In this document: positions 42,678 to 52,595 of the stretch, in pieces
How positions within the stretch are numbered: the stretch's first letter is position 1
How the letters are laid out: each line of letters opens with the position of its first letter
NCBI RefSeq assembly: GCF_016429015.1
Contig: NZ_JAELTU010000002.1
Span: 1-64,000, forward strand
Source: Rhizobium sp. ASV20
GTDB taxonomy: Bacteria; Pseudomonadota; Alphaproteobacteria; Rhizobiales; Rhizobiaceae
Length of the DNA stretch: 64,000 bases
Direction: 5' to 3'
Notes under the pieces: generated by a model
Databases searched by the model: none
Seen by the model: the letters and a program-made list of their open reading frames with translations, nothing else
What the model was told of the DNA's origin: nothing
Program-made: the position numbers and the translations under genes

Positions 42678-44990
42678 ATGGATACGAACGACAATTCGAA
42701 AGCAGCCAAGAACATGGCGAGTGGCAACTTCGACGATCAGGCGCTCTATTTCCATCGTTATCCCCGCCCCGGCAAGCTTGAAATTCAGGCGACCAAGCCG
42801 CTCGGCAACCAGCGCGATCTGGCTCTTGCCTATTCTCCAGGCGTTGCCGCCCCCTGCCTTGCAATCCGCGACAATCCCGAAACGGCGGCCGACTATACGT
42901 CCCGCGCCAATCTCGTTGCCGTGATTTCCAACGGCTCTGCGGTTCTCGGCCTTGGCAATATCGGCCCGCTGGCCTCCAAGCCCGTCATGGAGGGCAAGGC
43001 CGTCCTCTTCAAGAAATTCGCTGGTATCGATGTCTTCGACATCGAGGTCGCAGCCCCCACGGTCGATGAGATGGTCAACACCATTTCCGCCCTGGAGCCA
43101 ACCTTCGGCGGCATCAACCTGGAAGACATCAAGGCGCCGGAATGCTTCGACGTGGAGCGCCGCCTGCGCGAGAAGATGGAAATCCCTGTTTTCCATGACG
43201 ACCAGCACGGCACCGCCATCATCGTCGCCGCCGCCATCCTCAATGGTCTCGAACTGGCGGGCAAGAACATCGAGGACGTCAAGATCGTCGCCTCCGGCGC
43301 CGGCGCAGCAGCACTTGCCTGCCTCAACCTGCTCGTCATCCTTGGCGCCAAGCGTGAAAACATCTGGGTCCACGATATCGAGGGACTGGTCTACAAGGAC
43401 CGCAACGTCCTGATGGACGAATGGAAGTCGATCTATGCCCAGGACAGCGACAAGCGCGAACTGGCCGAATCCATTCCCGGTGCCGACGTGTTCCTCGGCC
43501 TGTCTGCCGCTGGTGTGCTGAAGCCGGAACTTCTCGAACAGATGGCGGAAAAGCCGCTCATCATGGCGCTCGCCAACCCGACGCCGGAAATCATGCCGGA
43601 TCTCGCCCGCGCCGCCCGTCCTGATGCGATGATCTGCACCGGCCGCTCGGATTTCCCGAACCAGGTCAACAATGTCCTCTGCTTCCCTTATATTTTCCGG
43701 GGCGCGCTGGACTGCGGCGCCAAGACGATCAACGAAGAGATGAAGATGGCGGCCGTGCGCGCCATCGCCTCGCTTGCCCGCGAAGAACCTTCCGATGTCG
43801 CCGCCCGCGCCTATTCGGGCGAGACGCCGGTCTTCGGCCCCAACTATCTGATCCCCTCGCCCTTCGATCCCCGCCTCATCCTGCGCATCGCGCCGGCCGT
43901 GGCGAAGGCTGCCGCCGATAGCGGCGTCGCGCTCCGTCCGATCAAGGATTTCGACGCCTATATGGACGAGCTTAACCGCTTCGTCTTCCGCTCCGGCTTC
44001 ATCATGAAGCCGATCTTTGCAGCCGCAAAGGTCGCCGAACGCAAGCGCGTCGTCTTCTCCGAAGGCGAAGATGAGCGTGTGCTGCGCGCCGCCCAGGTTC
44101 TGCTCGAAGAAGGCACCGCCACGCCGATTCTGATCGGCCGTCCCTCCGTCATCGAGACCCGCCTGAAGCGCTATGGCCTGAAGATCCGCCCGGATACCGA
44201 TTTCGCCGTCATCAACCCGGAAGATGATCCGCGCTTCCGCGAATATGTCGATCTCTACTTCTCGCTCGTCGGCCGGGCCGGCGTTATCCCAGAAGCTGCC
44301 CGCACGATCGTCCGTACCAACACGACCGTCATCGGCGCGCTGGCCCTGAAGCGCGGCGAAGCCGATGCGCTGATCTGCGGTCTGGAAGGGCGTTACGAAC
44401 GCCATCTGCGCATCGTCCGCCAGATCATCGGCAAGCGGCCCGATGTTCGCGATTTCTCGGCGCTCAGCCTGCTCATTTCGCAGCGTGGTGCCACCTTCTA
44501 CACCGACACTTACGTGACGTTTAATCCGACCGCCGAGGAAATCGCGGAGTCGACCGTGCTTGCAGCGCAGGAAATCAAGCGCTTCGGCATCGAGCCGCGT
44601 GCCGCGCTCGTCTCGCATTCCAACTTCGGTTCGCGGGAATCGGAAAGCGCCACCAAGATGCGTGAGGCACTGGCGCTCGTTCGCAAAGCCGCGCCGGAAC
44701 TGGAAGTCGACGGCGAAATGCATGGCGACAGCGCCATCTCCGAGAGCCTGCGCCGCCACGTCATGCCCGACAGTACCCTCACGGGCGAAGCGAACCTGCT
44801 CGTTTTCCCCAATCTCGATGCCGCCAACATCACCCTCGGCGTGGTCAAGACCATGACCGACGGCCTGCATGTCGGCCCGATCCTGCTGGGCACGGCCCTT
44901 CCGGCTCACATTCTGTCGCCTTCGGTGACATCACGCGGCGTCGTCAACATGGCGGCGCTCGCCGTGGTCGAAGCGTCGCAACACGCCTGA
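42678..44990 (+). CDS. Chimeric malic enzyme (malic domain plus phosphotransacetylase-like domain)
   Basis: Oxidative decarboxylation of malate to pyruvate. The 770-residue protein matches the length of S. meliloti Dme (NAD+-malic enzyme, needed for symbiotic nitrogen fixation); the sister enzyme Tme uses NADP+ and the window does not decide. The N-terminal 430 residues carry YSPGVAAPCLAI, GLGNIGPLASKPVMEGKAVLFKKFAGIDVFDIE, PVFHDDQHGTAII and the Rossmann GAGAAALA. The C-terminal 320 residues resemble phosphate acetyltransferase (RVVFSEGEDERVLRAAQVLLEEG) but are thought regulatory in this family. The start at 42678 has GGAG six bases upstream; the ATG at 42666 sits too close. Confidence 0.93.
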   Translation: MDTNDNSKAAKNMASGNFDDQALYFHRYPRPGKLEIQATKPLGNQRDLALAYSPGVAAPCLAIRDNPETAADYTSRANLVAVISNGSAVLGLGNIGPLASKPVMEGKAVLFKKFAGIDVFDIEVAAPTVDEMVNTISALEPTFGGINLEDIKAPECFDVERRLREKMEIPVFHDDQHGTAIIVAAAILNGLELAGKNIEDVKIVASGAGAAALACLNLLVILGAKRENIWVHDIEGLVYKDRNVLMDEWKSIYAQDSDKRELAESIPGADVFLGLSAAGVLKPELLEQMAEKPLIMALANPTPEIMPDLARAARPDAMICTGRSDFPNQVNNVLCFPYIFRGALDCGAKTINEEMKMAAVRAIASLAREEPSDVAARAYSGETPVFGPNYLIPSPFDPRLILRIAPAVAKAAADSGVALRPIKDFDAYMDELNRFVFRSGFIMKPIFAAAKVAERKRVVFSEGEDERVLRAAQVLLEEGTATPILIGRPSVIETRLKRYGLKIRPDTDFAVINPEDDPRFREYVDLYFSLVGRAGVIPEAARTIVRTNTTVIGALALKRGEADALICGLEGRYERHLRIVRQIIGKRPDVRDFSALSLLISQRGATFYTDTYVTFNPTAEEIAESTVLAAQEIKRFGIEPRAALVSHSNFGSRESESATKMREALALVRKAAPELEVDGEMHGDSAISESLRRHVMPDSTLTGEANLLVFPNLDAANITLGVVKTMTDGLHVGPILLGTALPAHILSPSVTSRGVVNMAALAVVEASQHA

Positions 44991-45000
44991 CCCGGATCTT

Positions 45001-45029
45001 TTGCGGCCACCTCGCCGAGGTGGCCGCAA
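45001..45029 (+). terminator. Hairpin after the malic enzyme gene
   Basis: A 13-bp perfect stem (45001-45013 with 45017-45029) on a 3-base loop, 10 bases after the stop. No proper T-run follows, so it may act as an mRNA stabiliser rather than a terminator. Confidence 0.6.
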
Positions 45030-45132
45030 TTCGCTAAAAACTGTCTCGAAATCCGTGCCTTTTGATGGATACGTTGTTAAGCTCCAAAGTGTAGCTTTCG
45101 GCGACATTCAACCGCTTTCGAGAACGGAAATC

Positions 45133-45879
45133 GTGAACCGCGGCAAACACCTAGTTTCTATCGCCTTGCTGTCCCTGCTGGCGGCAACTCCGAGCTTCGC
45201 CCAGACCAATCTGTGCGACGAATTGCGCGGGCGTTTCGCAGATACCACCGAGATCGTCGGCGCCAGCCAGGAAACCCGTCAACTTTCTCGCGCCATTGTT
45301 CAGCAGAACCTCATGATCCGGCGCGTGATGAGCGATTTGCGCAATCAGGGCTGTTTTGAAGACGGCATGATCTTCGGAGACGACAATAGCGGCGCCTGCG
45401 ATGACATGCGGTCGGCATTGGATGGGATGCGGCACGACCTCGCTCTTCTGATGGACGATCGCCAGCAGAGCGTCGGACGGGTCGATGCAGCCGGCCTACA
45501 GCGTCGGCAGCTTCTGGATACCATGCAAAGAAACGGCTGCAGCGCACCGGCCTCGGCCGCGCCGGATATCGTTATCGACACCCGCACGAAGCTGGACGCC
45601 TATGCGCCGCAGCAGCAATCCCTGGCTCAGCCCGAGAGTTCAATCACCGTCATCGAGACGCCACGACTCCAGAAGAACTCCAGCCTCGAGCAGAAACACG
45701 CGCCGGCGGCAAAGGCACCGCCGGTGGCACAGGCGGCGCCGCAGCAATTCCCGCCCGATCGCCCTTACGATCCCTCATCAAACAAGGTCCGCCAGGTCGG
45801 GCCGCAATTCCTTGCGACCGACCAGGGCGGCATCGACCTCAAGCATCCGAAGGCGGCTGGCCCACAGCCGACGCAATAG
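45133..45879 (+). CDS. Exported Cys-containing protein of unknown function
   Basis: The 248-residue product has a signal peptide (MNRGKHLVSIALLSLLAATPSFAQ). A helical mature domain with four spaced cysteines follows: NLCDELRGRFAD, NQGCFED, SGACDDM and NGCSAP. The pattern recalls the DUF2865-type secreted proteins of rhizobia. A Pro/Gln/Ala-rich tail from about residue 165 ends in a basic Pro-rich stretch. A GTG start at 45133 is chosen for the signal peptide and GGA five bases upstream; the ORF's first ATG at 45001 lies in the hairpin. No function is known. Confidence 0.68.
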   Translation: MNRGKHLVSIALLSLLAATPSFAQTNLCDELRGRFADTTEIVGASQETRQLSRAIVQQNLMIRRVMSDLRNQGCFEDGMIFGDDNSGACDDMRSALDGMRHDLALLMDDRQQSVGRVDAAGLQRRQLLDTMQRNGCSAPASAAPDIVIDTRTKLDAYAPQQQSLAQPESSITVIETPRLQKNSSLEQKHAPAAKAPPVAQAAPQQFPPDRPYDPSSNKVRQVGPQFLATDQGGIDLKHPKAAGPQPTQ

Positions 45880-45928
45880 GGCGGCCAAGCGGCTTTGACA
45901 TCCGCCTGACCGCCCTGTCGCTTTATTT

Positions 45929-47668
45929 TCACGCCATTCCAGACTGGCGCAGCAGGGAGATGATGACCTCATCGCCCACCTCCTGCGCGAGATCACGATA
46001 AGATCGTCCGACTGCGTCCCTGATCGATCGATCCGCACCACGTTCCAGCAGAACACGCACCGCTTCCGCGCGTCGATTGACAATCGCGAAGCCGAGCGGC
46101 GTCATCCAGTCGCGATCGGCACTGGGTTGTCCGCGTGGCCGAAAGTCTCCGAAACGAATGTTAAGCTGCGTCGGGTCGCTCTCGATCAATTGTTCCATTT
46201 GGCCGAAAGCGGCAGCGGCGAAAACATCGAGCGGATAGGCCTTCAGGAACTCGACCATTTCCGACTTGCCGTTGTAATCGGCCCAACCGATAGCCGGCGC
46301 ATAGAAATGCGGATCGCGGATGGTGGTGTCGGCTCCATGCTCGATCAACAAACGCGCCATCTCGATATGACCGTGAAGCGCCGCCTCATGCAACGGCGTC
46401 CGGCTGGTCATCGCATTGACGTCAAGGCCCAGCGCCAGCATCCGGCGGACGACTTCAAGCTCGTTTTCTCCGGCTGCATCGTGCAGCATGGCAGGATGAG
46501 CTTTCCGAATAGCCACAGCTATATCGGCATCGCTCCCGCCTGGCATTTGCTGGAAAACACGGTTGATTTGCTCCGCGTCAATGTCGCCGGCCTTCAGCTG
46601 GATGTAGGCCCAATCTTCCGGCTTCAGGCGAACCGCCACCGCACCCTTGCCGACGAGGTATGCCGCCAATTCACTGTCGCCACCAAGCCGCGCCCATTCG
46701 TAGGGTGTTCTGCCATTGACAGGTCTGCTGACATCAGCCCCATGCTCCACGAGCAAGCGAACGCGCGAAGCCATCCGGTGCTCGAGCGCCCATGCCAGTT
46801 GATAGTCGAAAACGGTCTGCGAGTTTGCGACGAATTTGCCGTCCTCGCGCACCAGCCAATTGTTTCTGTCCCCCGCCGAGAGACCATACTCCAACAGCAA
46901 CTGCAGGCACGTATCGTCGGGTTCGAACATGCGGTTGTAAAGCGCCTGGCTGTCATTGGCTTCAGCACCGGCTTCAAGCAGCAGCCGCGCAAAAGCCTCG
47001 CAATCAGGATGCTGCGGCTGACGCTCCTTACCCGCCTCGCCTTCGCCGAAGACGCCGGTCAATGCAGTAAACCGATATTGGCCCGCATCGAAAAAAAAGG
47101 CATTCACATCCGCGCCACGTCTGACCAGTTCGCGCGCCGCCGGCAGGCTGGAACGGCCAGGCACACGGGCATATGCCGCATACATCAGCGGCGATAGATC
47201 AAAAGGCCCGCCCTTGCGTTCAAGCAGCTGCGGCTGGCGATCCAGCCAGCGACTGATACCGTCGGCATCACCGAGCGCAGCAGCGATATGGATGTTGTCC
47301 CCGGCGATTTCCGGATGCTCCTCCAGCAGCGCCAGCGCGGCATCGAACCTTGCAGGGTCGGCCGCAATGCTGGAAAAATAAGAAACCGAAGCAAGGGAGA
47401 GGAACTGATTTGCGAGTTGATCGCGGGGCATTTGCGTGCGATCGCCCGTCTCCAGGTGCCCTTTAAGCTTGGTCCAGCTGGAAAAGCCGAATTCGCGGGC
47501 AAGAACAAGCTGTATGTCCTGCAGCCCAACGCCAGCCAGATCGGGGAAATACGGAGTGACGCGGCTTTGCGCCGAATCGTCGCCGGATTGAACGGCCTTG
47601 AGGAAGGCCTTGGCCTGCTTTTTCAGGGAATCGAGTGTGGCGTTGCTCGCCAGAGAGCGCGTGGTCAA
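45929..47668 (-). CDS. Ankyrin-repeat protein
   Basis: The 579-residue protein starts with a helical N-domain (SLKKQAKAFLKAVQSGDDSAQSRV). Degenerate ankyrin repeats follow through most of its length, for example DLSPLMYAAYARVPGRSSLPAARELVRRGADVN, VRLLVEHGADVSRPVNGRTPYEWA, TPLHEAALHGHIEMARLLIEHGAD and TPLGFAIVNRRAEAVRVLLERGAD. No signal peptide or catalytic motif is visible, so it is probably a cytoplasmic protein-binding scaffold. A TTG start at 47668 is chosen because a near-perfect AAGGAGGT lies six bases upstream; the upstream ATG adds 25 poorly supported residues. It follows a TolB-like gene by 177 bases. Confidence 0.82.
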   Translation of the reverse strand: MTTRSLASNATLDSLKKQAKAFLKAVQSGDDSAQSRVTPYFPDLAGVGLQDIQLVLAREFGFSSWTKLKGHLETGDRTQMPRDQLANQFLSLASVSYFSSIAADPARFDAALALLEEHPEIAGDNIHIAAALGDADGISRWLDRQPQLLERKGGPFDLSPLMYAAYARVPGRSSLPAARELVRRGADVNAFFFDAGQYRFTALTGVFGEGEAGKERQPQHPDCEAFARLLLEAGAEANDSQALYNRMFEPDDTCLQLLLEYGLSAGDRNNWLVREDGKFVANSQTVFDYQLAWALEHRMASRVRLLVEHGADVSRPVNGRTPYEWARLGGDSELAAYLVGKGAVAVRLKPEDWAYIQLKAGDIDAEQINRVFQQMPGGSDADIAVAIRKAHPAMLHDAAGENELEVVRRMLALGLDVNAMTSRTPLHEAALHGHIEMARLLIEHGADTTIRDPHFYAPAIGWADYNGKSEMVEFLKAYPLDVFAAAAFGQMEQLIESDPTQLNIRFGDFRPRGQPSADRDWMTPLGFAIVNRRAEAVRVLLERGADRSIRDAVGRSYRDLAQEVGDEVIISLLRQSGMA

Positions 47669-47845
47669 AATAGACCTCCTTCCATTTACGTCCGGTATCC
47701 GCGCCCACAGACTGAAAAGAGGTGTGGCAGTCTTGTATTCCATGCTTCAGGTGGGCCTTGCCCTTCCCGCGGATCGGATGCGCCCTGAGAACGGTCCACA
47801 TCTATCGCGCGAGACAGCATCTGTCCAGAGGTCACAATTCCGGAT

Positions 47846-48673
47846 TCAGGTCGGCTCGTACCGCACATAAGCGAACTCATCACCATCCGGTGACCAATTC
47901 GGCACATTGATCGACCCCTGCCCGCCAAAGAGTTCGAACAGCGTCGTCAGGTTGCCGCCGTCCATATCCATCAACCGCATGCGAACGTTGAGATCGCGCG
48001 GATGATCGAAGACGTCGGCGTCGTACGAAATCAGCACGACCTTGTCGTTCTTCGGCGAAGGATGGGCGAACCAGTTGCCGTAATTATCATCGGTCAGCTG
48101 CTGCAGGCCGGCGCCATCGGGATGGATGCGCCAGATCTGCATCAGGCCGGTACGGCTTGAATTGAAATAGATCCACTGCCCGTCGGCGGAGAAATCCGGT
48201 CCGTCATTGCGGCCCTCGCCATGCGTCAGCCGCGTCTCCTCGCCACCATCGATGGAGATGGTGTAGATATCGAACACGTCGTTGCGGATGCCGCAATAGG
48301 AGAAGCGCTGCCCGTCGGGCGACCAGCCATGCCAATAGGAAGGCAGATTGGTCGTCACCTGACGCGGTGTGCCGCCCTCGGCAGGCAATACATAGATGCA
48401 GGACTTGCCGTGCTGCGTCTTGTCGGAAATCGCGATCAGCGACCCGTCCGGAGAAATCCCATGGTCGTTGTTGCATTGGTTGGCAAAGCCGGTATCGACC
48501 TTCGCAATCCCGCCGCCGCCATCCAGCGGCAGCCGGTACAGCAGTCCGTCACCGTTCAGCAGCAGATAGCAGCCGTCAGGTGAGTAATTCGGCGCCTCGA
48601 TCAGCTTGTCGGTTTGCCAAACGACACGATTGGCGCCGGTACGGATATTGTAGATTTCCACCGAACTGCGCAT
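47846..48673 (-). CDS. TolB-like beta-propeller (PD40 repeat) protein
   Basis: The 275-residue protein is built of WD40-like PD40 blades: YSPDGCYLLLN, ISPDGSLIAISD, WSPDGQRFSYCG, FSADGQWIYFNSSRTGLMQIW, WSPDGDEFAYVRY. Such folds occur in TolB, but this protein has no signal peptide and no TolB N-domain, so it is not TolB itself; cytoplasmic relatives of unknown function are common in rhizobia. The start at 48673 (MRSSVEIYNI) follows GGGAG by five bases. It starts 28 bases after the end of nadE and probably is co-transcribed with it. Confidence 0.8.
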   Translation of the reverse strand: MRSSVEIYNIRTGANRVVWQTDKLIEAPNYSPDGCYLLLNGDGLLYRLPLDGGGGIAKVDTGFANQCNNDHGISPDGSLIAISDKTQHGKSCIYVLPAEGGTPRQVTTNLPSYWHGWSPDGQRFSYCGIRNDVFDIYTISIDGGEETRLTHGEGRNDGPDFSADGQWIYFNSSRTGLMQIWRIHPDGAGLQQLTDDNYGNWFAHPSPKNDKVVLISYDADVFDHPRDLNVRMRLMDMDGGNLTTLFELFGGQGSINVPNWSPDGDEFAYVRYEPT

Positions 48674-48701
48674 GCGTTCTCCCTTGCCGTCCGCCGCATA
48701 A

Positions 48702-50390
48702 TCAGCGATCGCGAAACCGGTTGGTGATCGGATAACGGCGATCGCGGCCAAAATTCTTCTTGGTGATCTTCACGCCCGGCGCCGACTGCCGACGCTTGTA
48801 TTCGGCAAGATAGAGCAGATGCTCGATACGATGCACCGTCGCGACGTCATGTCCGCGCGCCACGATCTCCTCGACCGACATCTCCTTTTCCACCAGGCAT
48901 TCGAGAATATCGTCCAGCATCGGATAAGGCGGCAGCGAATCCTGGTCCGTCTGGTTCGGCCTGAGTTCGGCTGAAGGCGCCTTGTCGATGATGTTGTGTG
49001 GGATAACCTCGCCCGAGGGGCCGAGCGCACCTGGCGGCACATGCAGATTGCGCCAGCGCGACAGCGCGTAGACCTGCATCTTGTAGAGATCCTTGATCGG
49101 GTTGAAGCCGCCGTTCATGTCGCCATAGAGCGTCGCATAACCAACCGACATCTCGGACTTGTTGCCGGTTGTGACAACCATCGAGCCGAACTTGTTGGAG
49201 ATCGCCATCAGGATAGTGCCGCGAGCGCGGCTCTGCAGGTTCTCCTCGGTGATACCGCTTTCGGTGCCTTCGAACAGATCGGACAAAGCCGAGGTGAAGC
49301 CGGTGACGGGATCCTCGATCGGAACGATATCGTAACGGCAGCCGAGCGCCTTGGCGCAATCGGCCGCGTCCTTCAGCGAATCCTGTGAGGTATAGCGATA
49401 AGGCAGCATGACCGCGCGAACGCGTTCCTCGCCGAGCGCATCGACGGCGATCGCGGCGCAGATGGCGGAGTCGATGCCGCCGGAAAGACCGAGCACGACC
49501 GACTTGAAGCCATTCTTGTTCACATAGTCGCGGAAGCCCAGCAGGCAGGCGCGATAGTCGGCCTCCTCACCCTCCGGAATATGGGCCATCGGCCCTTCGG
49601 CGCAATGCCAGCCGTCGCCGTTCTTCTTCCAGGTGGTCACCGCCATTGCGGTCTCGAACTGGCTCATCTGGAACGCAAGGCTCTTGTCCGCATTGAAGCC
49701 GAAGCTCGCGCCATCGAAAACCAGCTCATCCTGGCCGCCGACCTGCGCCGCGAAAATCAGCGGCAGACCGGATTCGATCACCTGCCGCAGTGCGACCTGA
49801 TGACGGATATCGACCTTGCCGCGATAATAAGGCGACCCGTTCGGCACCAGCAGGATTTCCGCCCCGCTTTCGGCCAGCGTCTCGCAGATGCCAAGATCGT
49901 TCCAGATCTCCTCGCAGATCGGAATGCCGATGCGGACACCGCGAAAATTGACCGGACCCGCTATGGTTCCCTCGTCGAATACCCGCTTTTCGTCGAACTC
50001 GCCGTAATTCGGCAGATCGACCTTGTCCCGGATGAAGATGACCTTGCCGCCATCGAGAACGGCCACGGAATTGTAGCGGCCGTTATCGCCTTGCCGCGGA
50101 AAGCCGATGACGACGCCCGGCCCGCCATCGGCGGTATCGGCAGCAAGGCTTTCGACAGCCTTCCAGCACGCGCGCAGGAAGGCCGGCTTCAGTACCAGAT
50201 CCTCCGGCGGATAGCCTGATATGAACAGCTCCGTCAGCAACACGATATCAGCGCCTTCGCGCGCCGCTTCGGCCCGCGCCTCGCGCGCTTTGGCGAGATT
50301 GCCGGAGACGTCCCCGACTGTCGGATTGAGCTGCGCAACCGCGATGCGGATCGTGTGGGTGATGTGGCTTTGCTCTGTCATGCCATACAT
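48702..50390 (-). CDS. nadE: Glutamine-dependent NAD+ synthetase
   Basis: Last step of NAD synthesis: nicotinate adenine dinucleotide, ATP and glutamine-derived ammonia give NAD+. The 562-residue protein joins a nitrilase-type glutaminase (Glu in LLTELFISGY, Lys in FIRDKVDLPNYG, Cys in IPICEEIWND) and a synthetase domain with P-loop VVLGLSGGIDSAI. It also has VTTGNKSEMSVGYATLYGDMNGGFN. Two ATGs are close at the N-terminus (50390 and 50381) with no clear ribosome site; the longer is kept. It heads a likely transcript with the TolB-like gene. Confidence 0.94.
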   Translation of the reverse strand: MYGMTEQSHITHTIRIAVAQLNPTVGDVSGNLAKAREARAEAAREGADIVLLTELFISGYPPEDLVLKPAFLRACWKAVESLAADTADGGPGVVIGFPRQGDNGRYNSVAVLDGGKVIFIRDKVDLPNYGEFDEKRVFDEGTIAGPVNFRGVRIGIPICEEIWNDLGICETLAESGAEILLVPNGSPYYRGKVDIRHQVALRQVIESGLPLIFAAQVGGQDELVFDGASFGFNADKSLAFQMSQFETAMAVTTWKKNGDGWHCAEGPMAHIPEGEEADYRACLLGFRDYVNKNGFKSVVLGLSGGIDSAICAAIAVDALGEERVRAVMLPYRYTSQDSLKDAADCAKALGCRYDIVPIEDPVTGFTSALSDLFEGTESGITEENLQSRARGTILMAISNKFGSMVVTTGNKSEMSVGYATLYGDMNGGFNPIKDLYKMQVYALSRWRNLHVPPGALGPSGEVIPHNIIDKAPSAELRPNQTDQDSLPPYPMLDDILECLVEKEMSVEEIVARGHDVATVHRIEHLLYLAEYKRRQSAPGVKITKKNFGRDRRYPITNRFRDR

Positions 50391-50568
50391 TTAGCGGCGC
50401 CATTTCCCTTCGGCAACCGCCTTTGGCTGACTACGACCATCTTAGATCGCGCCACGCGCATAGGCGGTATTTTCACTCGGAAAAATATCAGCATCGCCTT
50501 GCAGTTCATCCCGCGTTCATGACAGAAGCATGACACTTTTATGAAGGTTTAAGCATTCGGAGAAATCT

Positions 50569-52497
50569 TTGGTCGATCAGGTCATTGGTTCCGTCACGAC
50601 GGGCAGGCTCACTCTTTTCCAAAAAATTGGTGCGGCGAGACAGCAATCGGCTGCCCTGCGCCAGCTTTTGAGCCTCCTGCTGACATTCCTGATCGCATCC
50701 TCGATTGTCGTCGGCGTCGAGTGGATTGCCCGCGGCCAGTTCTCGGCCGTGTTGCCTTATCTGCTTTCACCGTCCAGGCCAGGTTTCACCACGATCGGCC
50801 TCGTCATCCTTGTCATGCTGACGTTGGATGCGCTGTTGGGCCGGGCACACCTCTCCACCTTGATCGTCGCCCCCCTGGCGCTCGTCCCCGCTTTCATTTC
50901 CAGCCAGAAGCAGAACTATCTTTCCGACCCTCTTTATCCCTCAGATTTCCTTTTTGGTCGGCAGATTGTCGAGTTGATGCCCGTGATGGTGCGCGACCGG
51001 CCCTGGACCGCAGTCGCGCTGACCATCGGAACCATTGCCGCAGTTGCAGCCCTTGTCATCCTTTGGCGGCAGGCATGGCATCGAGCCATCGCCCTGTCTC
51101 ACAGGGCGCGCATGGCCCGGCTATCCATATGCCTTCCGCTGGCTGGTCTCTTCATTTCGCAGATGGATCCGACGCAATATTCCTACATCCGCGAGAAATT
51201 GCGCATCATCCCGATCGTATGGGATCAGACGGAAAACTATAGCTACAACGGCTTCATCATCGCCTTCTCGCTCAACCTGCCGATGGCCGACGTCAAGTCT
51301 CCGGCAGGTTATGGGCCGGATGCGATCGACGCCATACCGGCCCGCAATTACGGCTATCTCTCAGGCCCGCGCCAAAAGCCTGATGTCATCATGCTGATGA
51401 GCGAATCCCTCTGGGATCCGACGCGGCTCACCAATGTCGCCTTCACGCCCGATCCCATGCCCACGATCCGCGCCAGACAATCGGGGAATGTCTTTTCTCC
51501 GGAATTCGGAGGCATGACCGCCAATGTCGAGTTCGAGGCACTGACGGGCTTCTCCAACGCCTTTCTGCCCTATGGCAGCATCCCCTATCAGCAATACGTT
51601 CGCCGCCCGATGCCTTCGCTTGCCACCTTTTTCCGCGGCGAAGGCTATTCTGCGCGCGCGCTCCACCCCTTCAGCGGCTGGTTCTGGAACCGTAACGAGG
51701 TCTATAGAGCCTTCGGCTTCGAGGAGTTCCACACCGAGGAGACCATGCCTGCCATGGACAAGCGCGGCATGTTCGCCTCCGATGATTCATTGATGAAGGA
51801 GATTATGCGCGAGGGTGATGGGTCAGAGCGGCCCTTCTTCTTCTTCGCTGTAACCCTCCAGGGACACGGCCCTTACGAAGCCAACCGCTATGAACAGAAT
51901 ACCGTCGACATAGCCGGCAACCTGAACGCCGACGATCGCGAAACCCTCGCAACCTATGCGCAGGGCGTCCGCGAAGCCGACGACAGTCTGAGGATGCTGA
52001 TGGATTGGGCCGAAAAGCGCGATCGCGAAACCATCATCGTGCTCTGGGGCGATCATCTGCCGCCGCTCGGCCAAGTCTACCCGAACACCGGCTACATGCC
52101 TCAGCAGGTCGCAACCCGCAAGGCGCCGCTCGACATCATGAAGCAGGAGCATGAAACGCCCCTCGTGATCTGGTCGAGCAAGAAGGGGGTACGCAAGGAT
52201 ATCGGCACGATCAGCCCCTCGCAGATGCCCTATCAGTTGCTCAAGACTGCAGGATACGAACATCCCTTCTACACTGGCTTCCTCGGACGCGCGCAGAAGA
52301 AGTACAACATCGTTGACCGCTATCAGCTTGCGACCCGCGAGAACAAGACTTTCCCGGATTGGGCACGCAACGAGCAGAATATCGACCCGATTGTGCGCGA
52401 CTATCGCTATCTCCAGCACGATATGATGTTCGGACGCCAGCTAGGGCTGGAACGCTTCTTTCCCTCGCACGCAAGGCTTGTCGATCAGAGCAGCTAG
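50569..52497 (+). CDS. Membrane sulfatase/LTA-synthase-like phosphoglycerol (or phosphoethanolamine) transferase
   Basis: The 642-residue protein has an N-terminal membrane domain (at least four helices, about 35-200) and a periplasmic alkaline-phosphatase-fold domain. The Zn-site blocks are KPDVIMLMSESLWDPTRL, EFGGMTANVEFEALTGF with the nucleophile Thr likely in GGMTAN, LHPFSGWFWNRNEVYRAFGFEEF and LWGDHLPPLG. Relatives (OpgB, LTA synthase, S. meliloti CgmB) move phosphoglycerol from phosphatidylglycerol to periplasmic glucans, so a glucan-decorating role is plausible but unproven. A TTG start at 50569 follows GGAG by six bases. Confidence 0.82.
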   Translation: MVDQVIGSVTTGRLTLFQKIGAARQQSAALRQLLSLLLTFLIASSIVVGVEWIARGQFSAVLPYLLSPSRPGFTTIGLVILVMLTLDALLGRAHLSTLIVAPLALVPAFISSQKQNYLSDPLYPSDFLFGRQIVELMPVMVRDRPWTAVALTIGTIAAVAALVILWRQAWHRAIALSHRARMARLSICLPLAGLFISQMDPTQYSYIREKLRIIPIVWDQTENYSYNGFIIAFSLNLPMADVKSPAGYGPDAIDAIPARNYGYLSGPRQKPDVIMLMSESLWDPTRLTNVAFTPDPMPTIRARQSGNVFSPEFGGMTANVEFEALTGFSNAFLPYGSIPYQQYVRRPMPSLATFFRGEGYSARALHPFSGWFWNRNEVYRAFGFEEFHTEETMPAMDKRGMFASDDSLMKEIMREGDGSERPFFFFAVTLQGHGPYEANRYEQNTVDIAGNLNADDRETLATYAQGVREADDSLRMLMDWAEKRDRETIIVLWGDHLPPLGQVYPNTGYMPQQVATRKAPLDIMKQEHETPLVIWSSKKGVRKDIGTISPSQMPYQLLKTAGYEHPFYTGFLGRAQKKYNIVDRYQLATRENKTFPDWARNEQNIDPIVRDYRYLQHDMMFGRQLGLERFFPSHARLVDQSS

Positions 52498-52595
52498 ATC
52501 ACTCGTGCAGAATTGTACGGGACTTTGCGACAATGAGATGCACAAGATCAAAGGCCTGAGGCGCTGGCAGTAAATCTGGAAGATCTCGACGCACC

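Noticed and set aside
42603..44909. 768-codon open frame on the minus strand opposite malic enzyme
   Set aside because: It is the complementary-frame shadow of a GC-rich gene, with no family motifs and highly charged low-order sequence; malic enzyme motifs on the plus strand are unambiguous.
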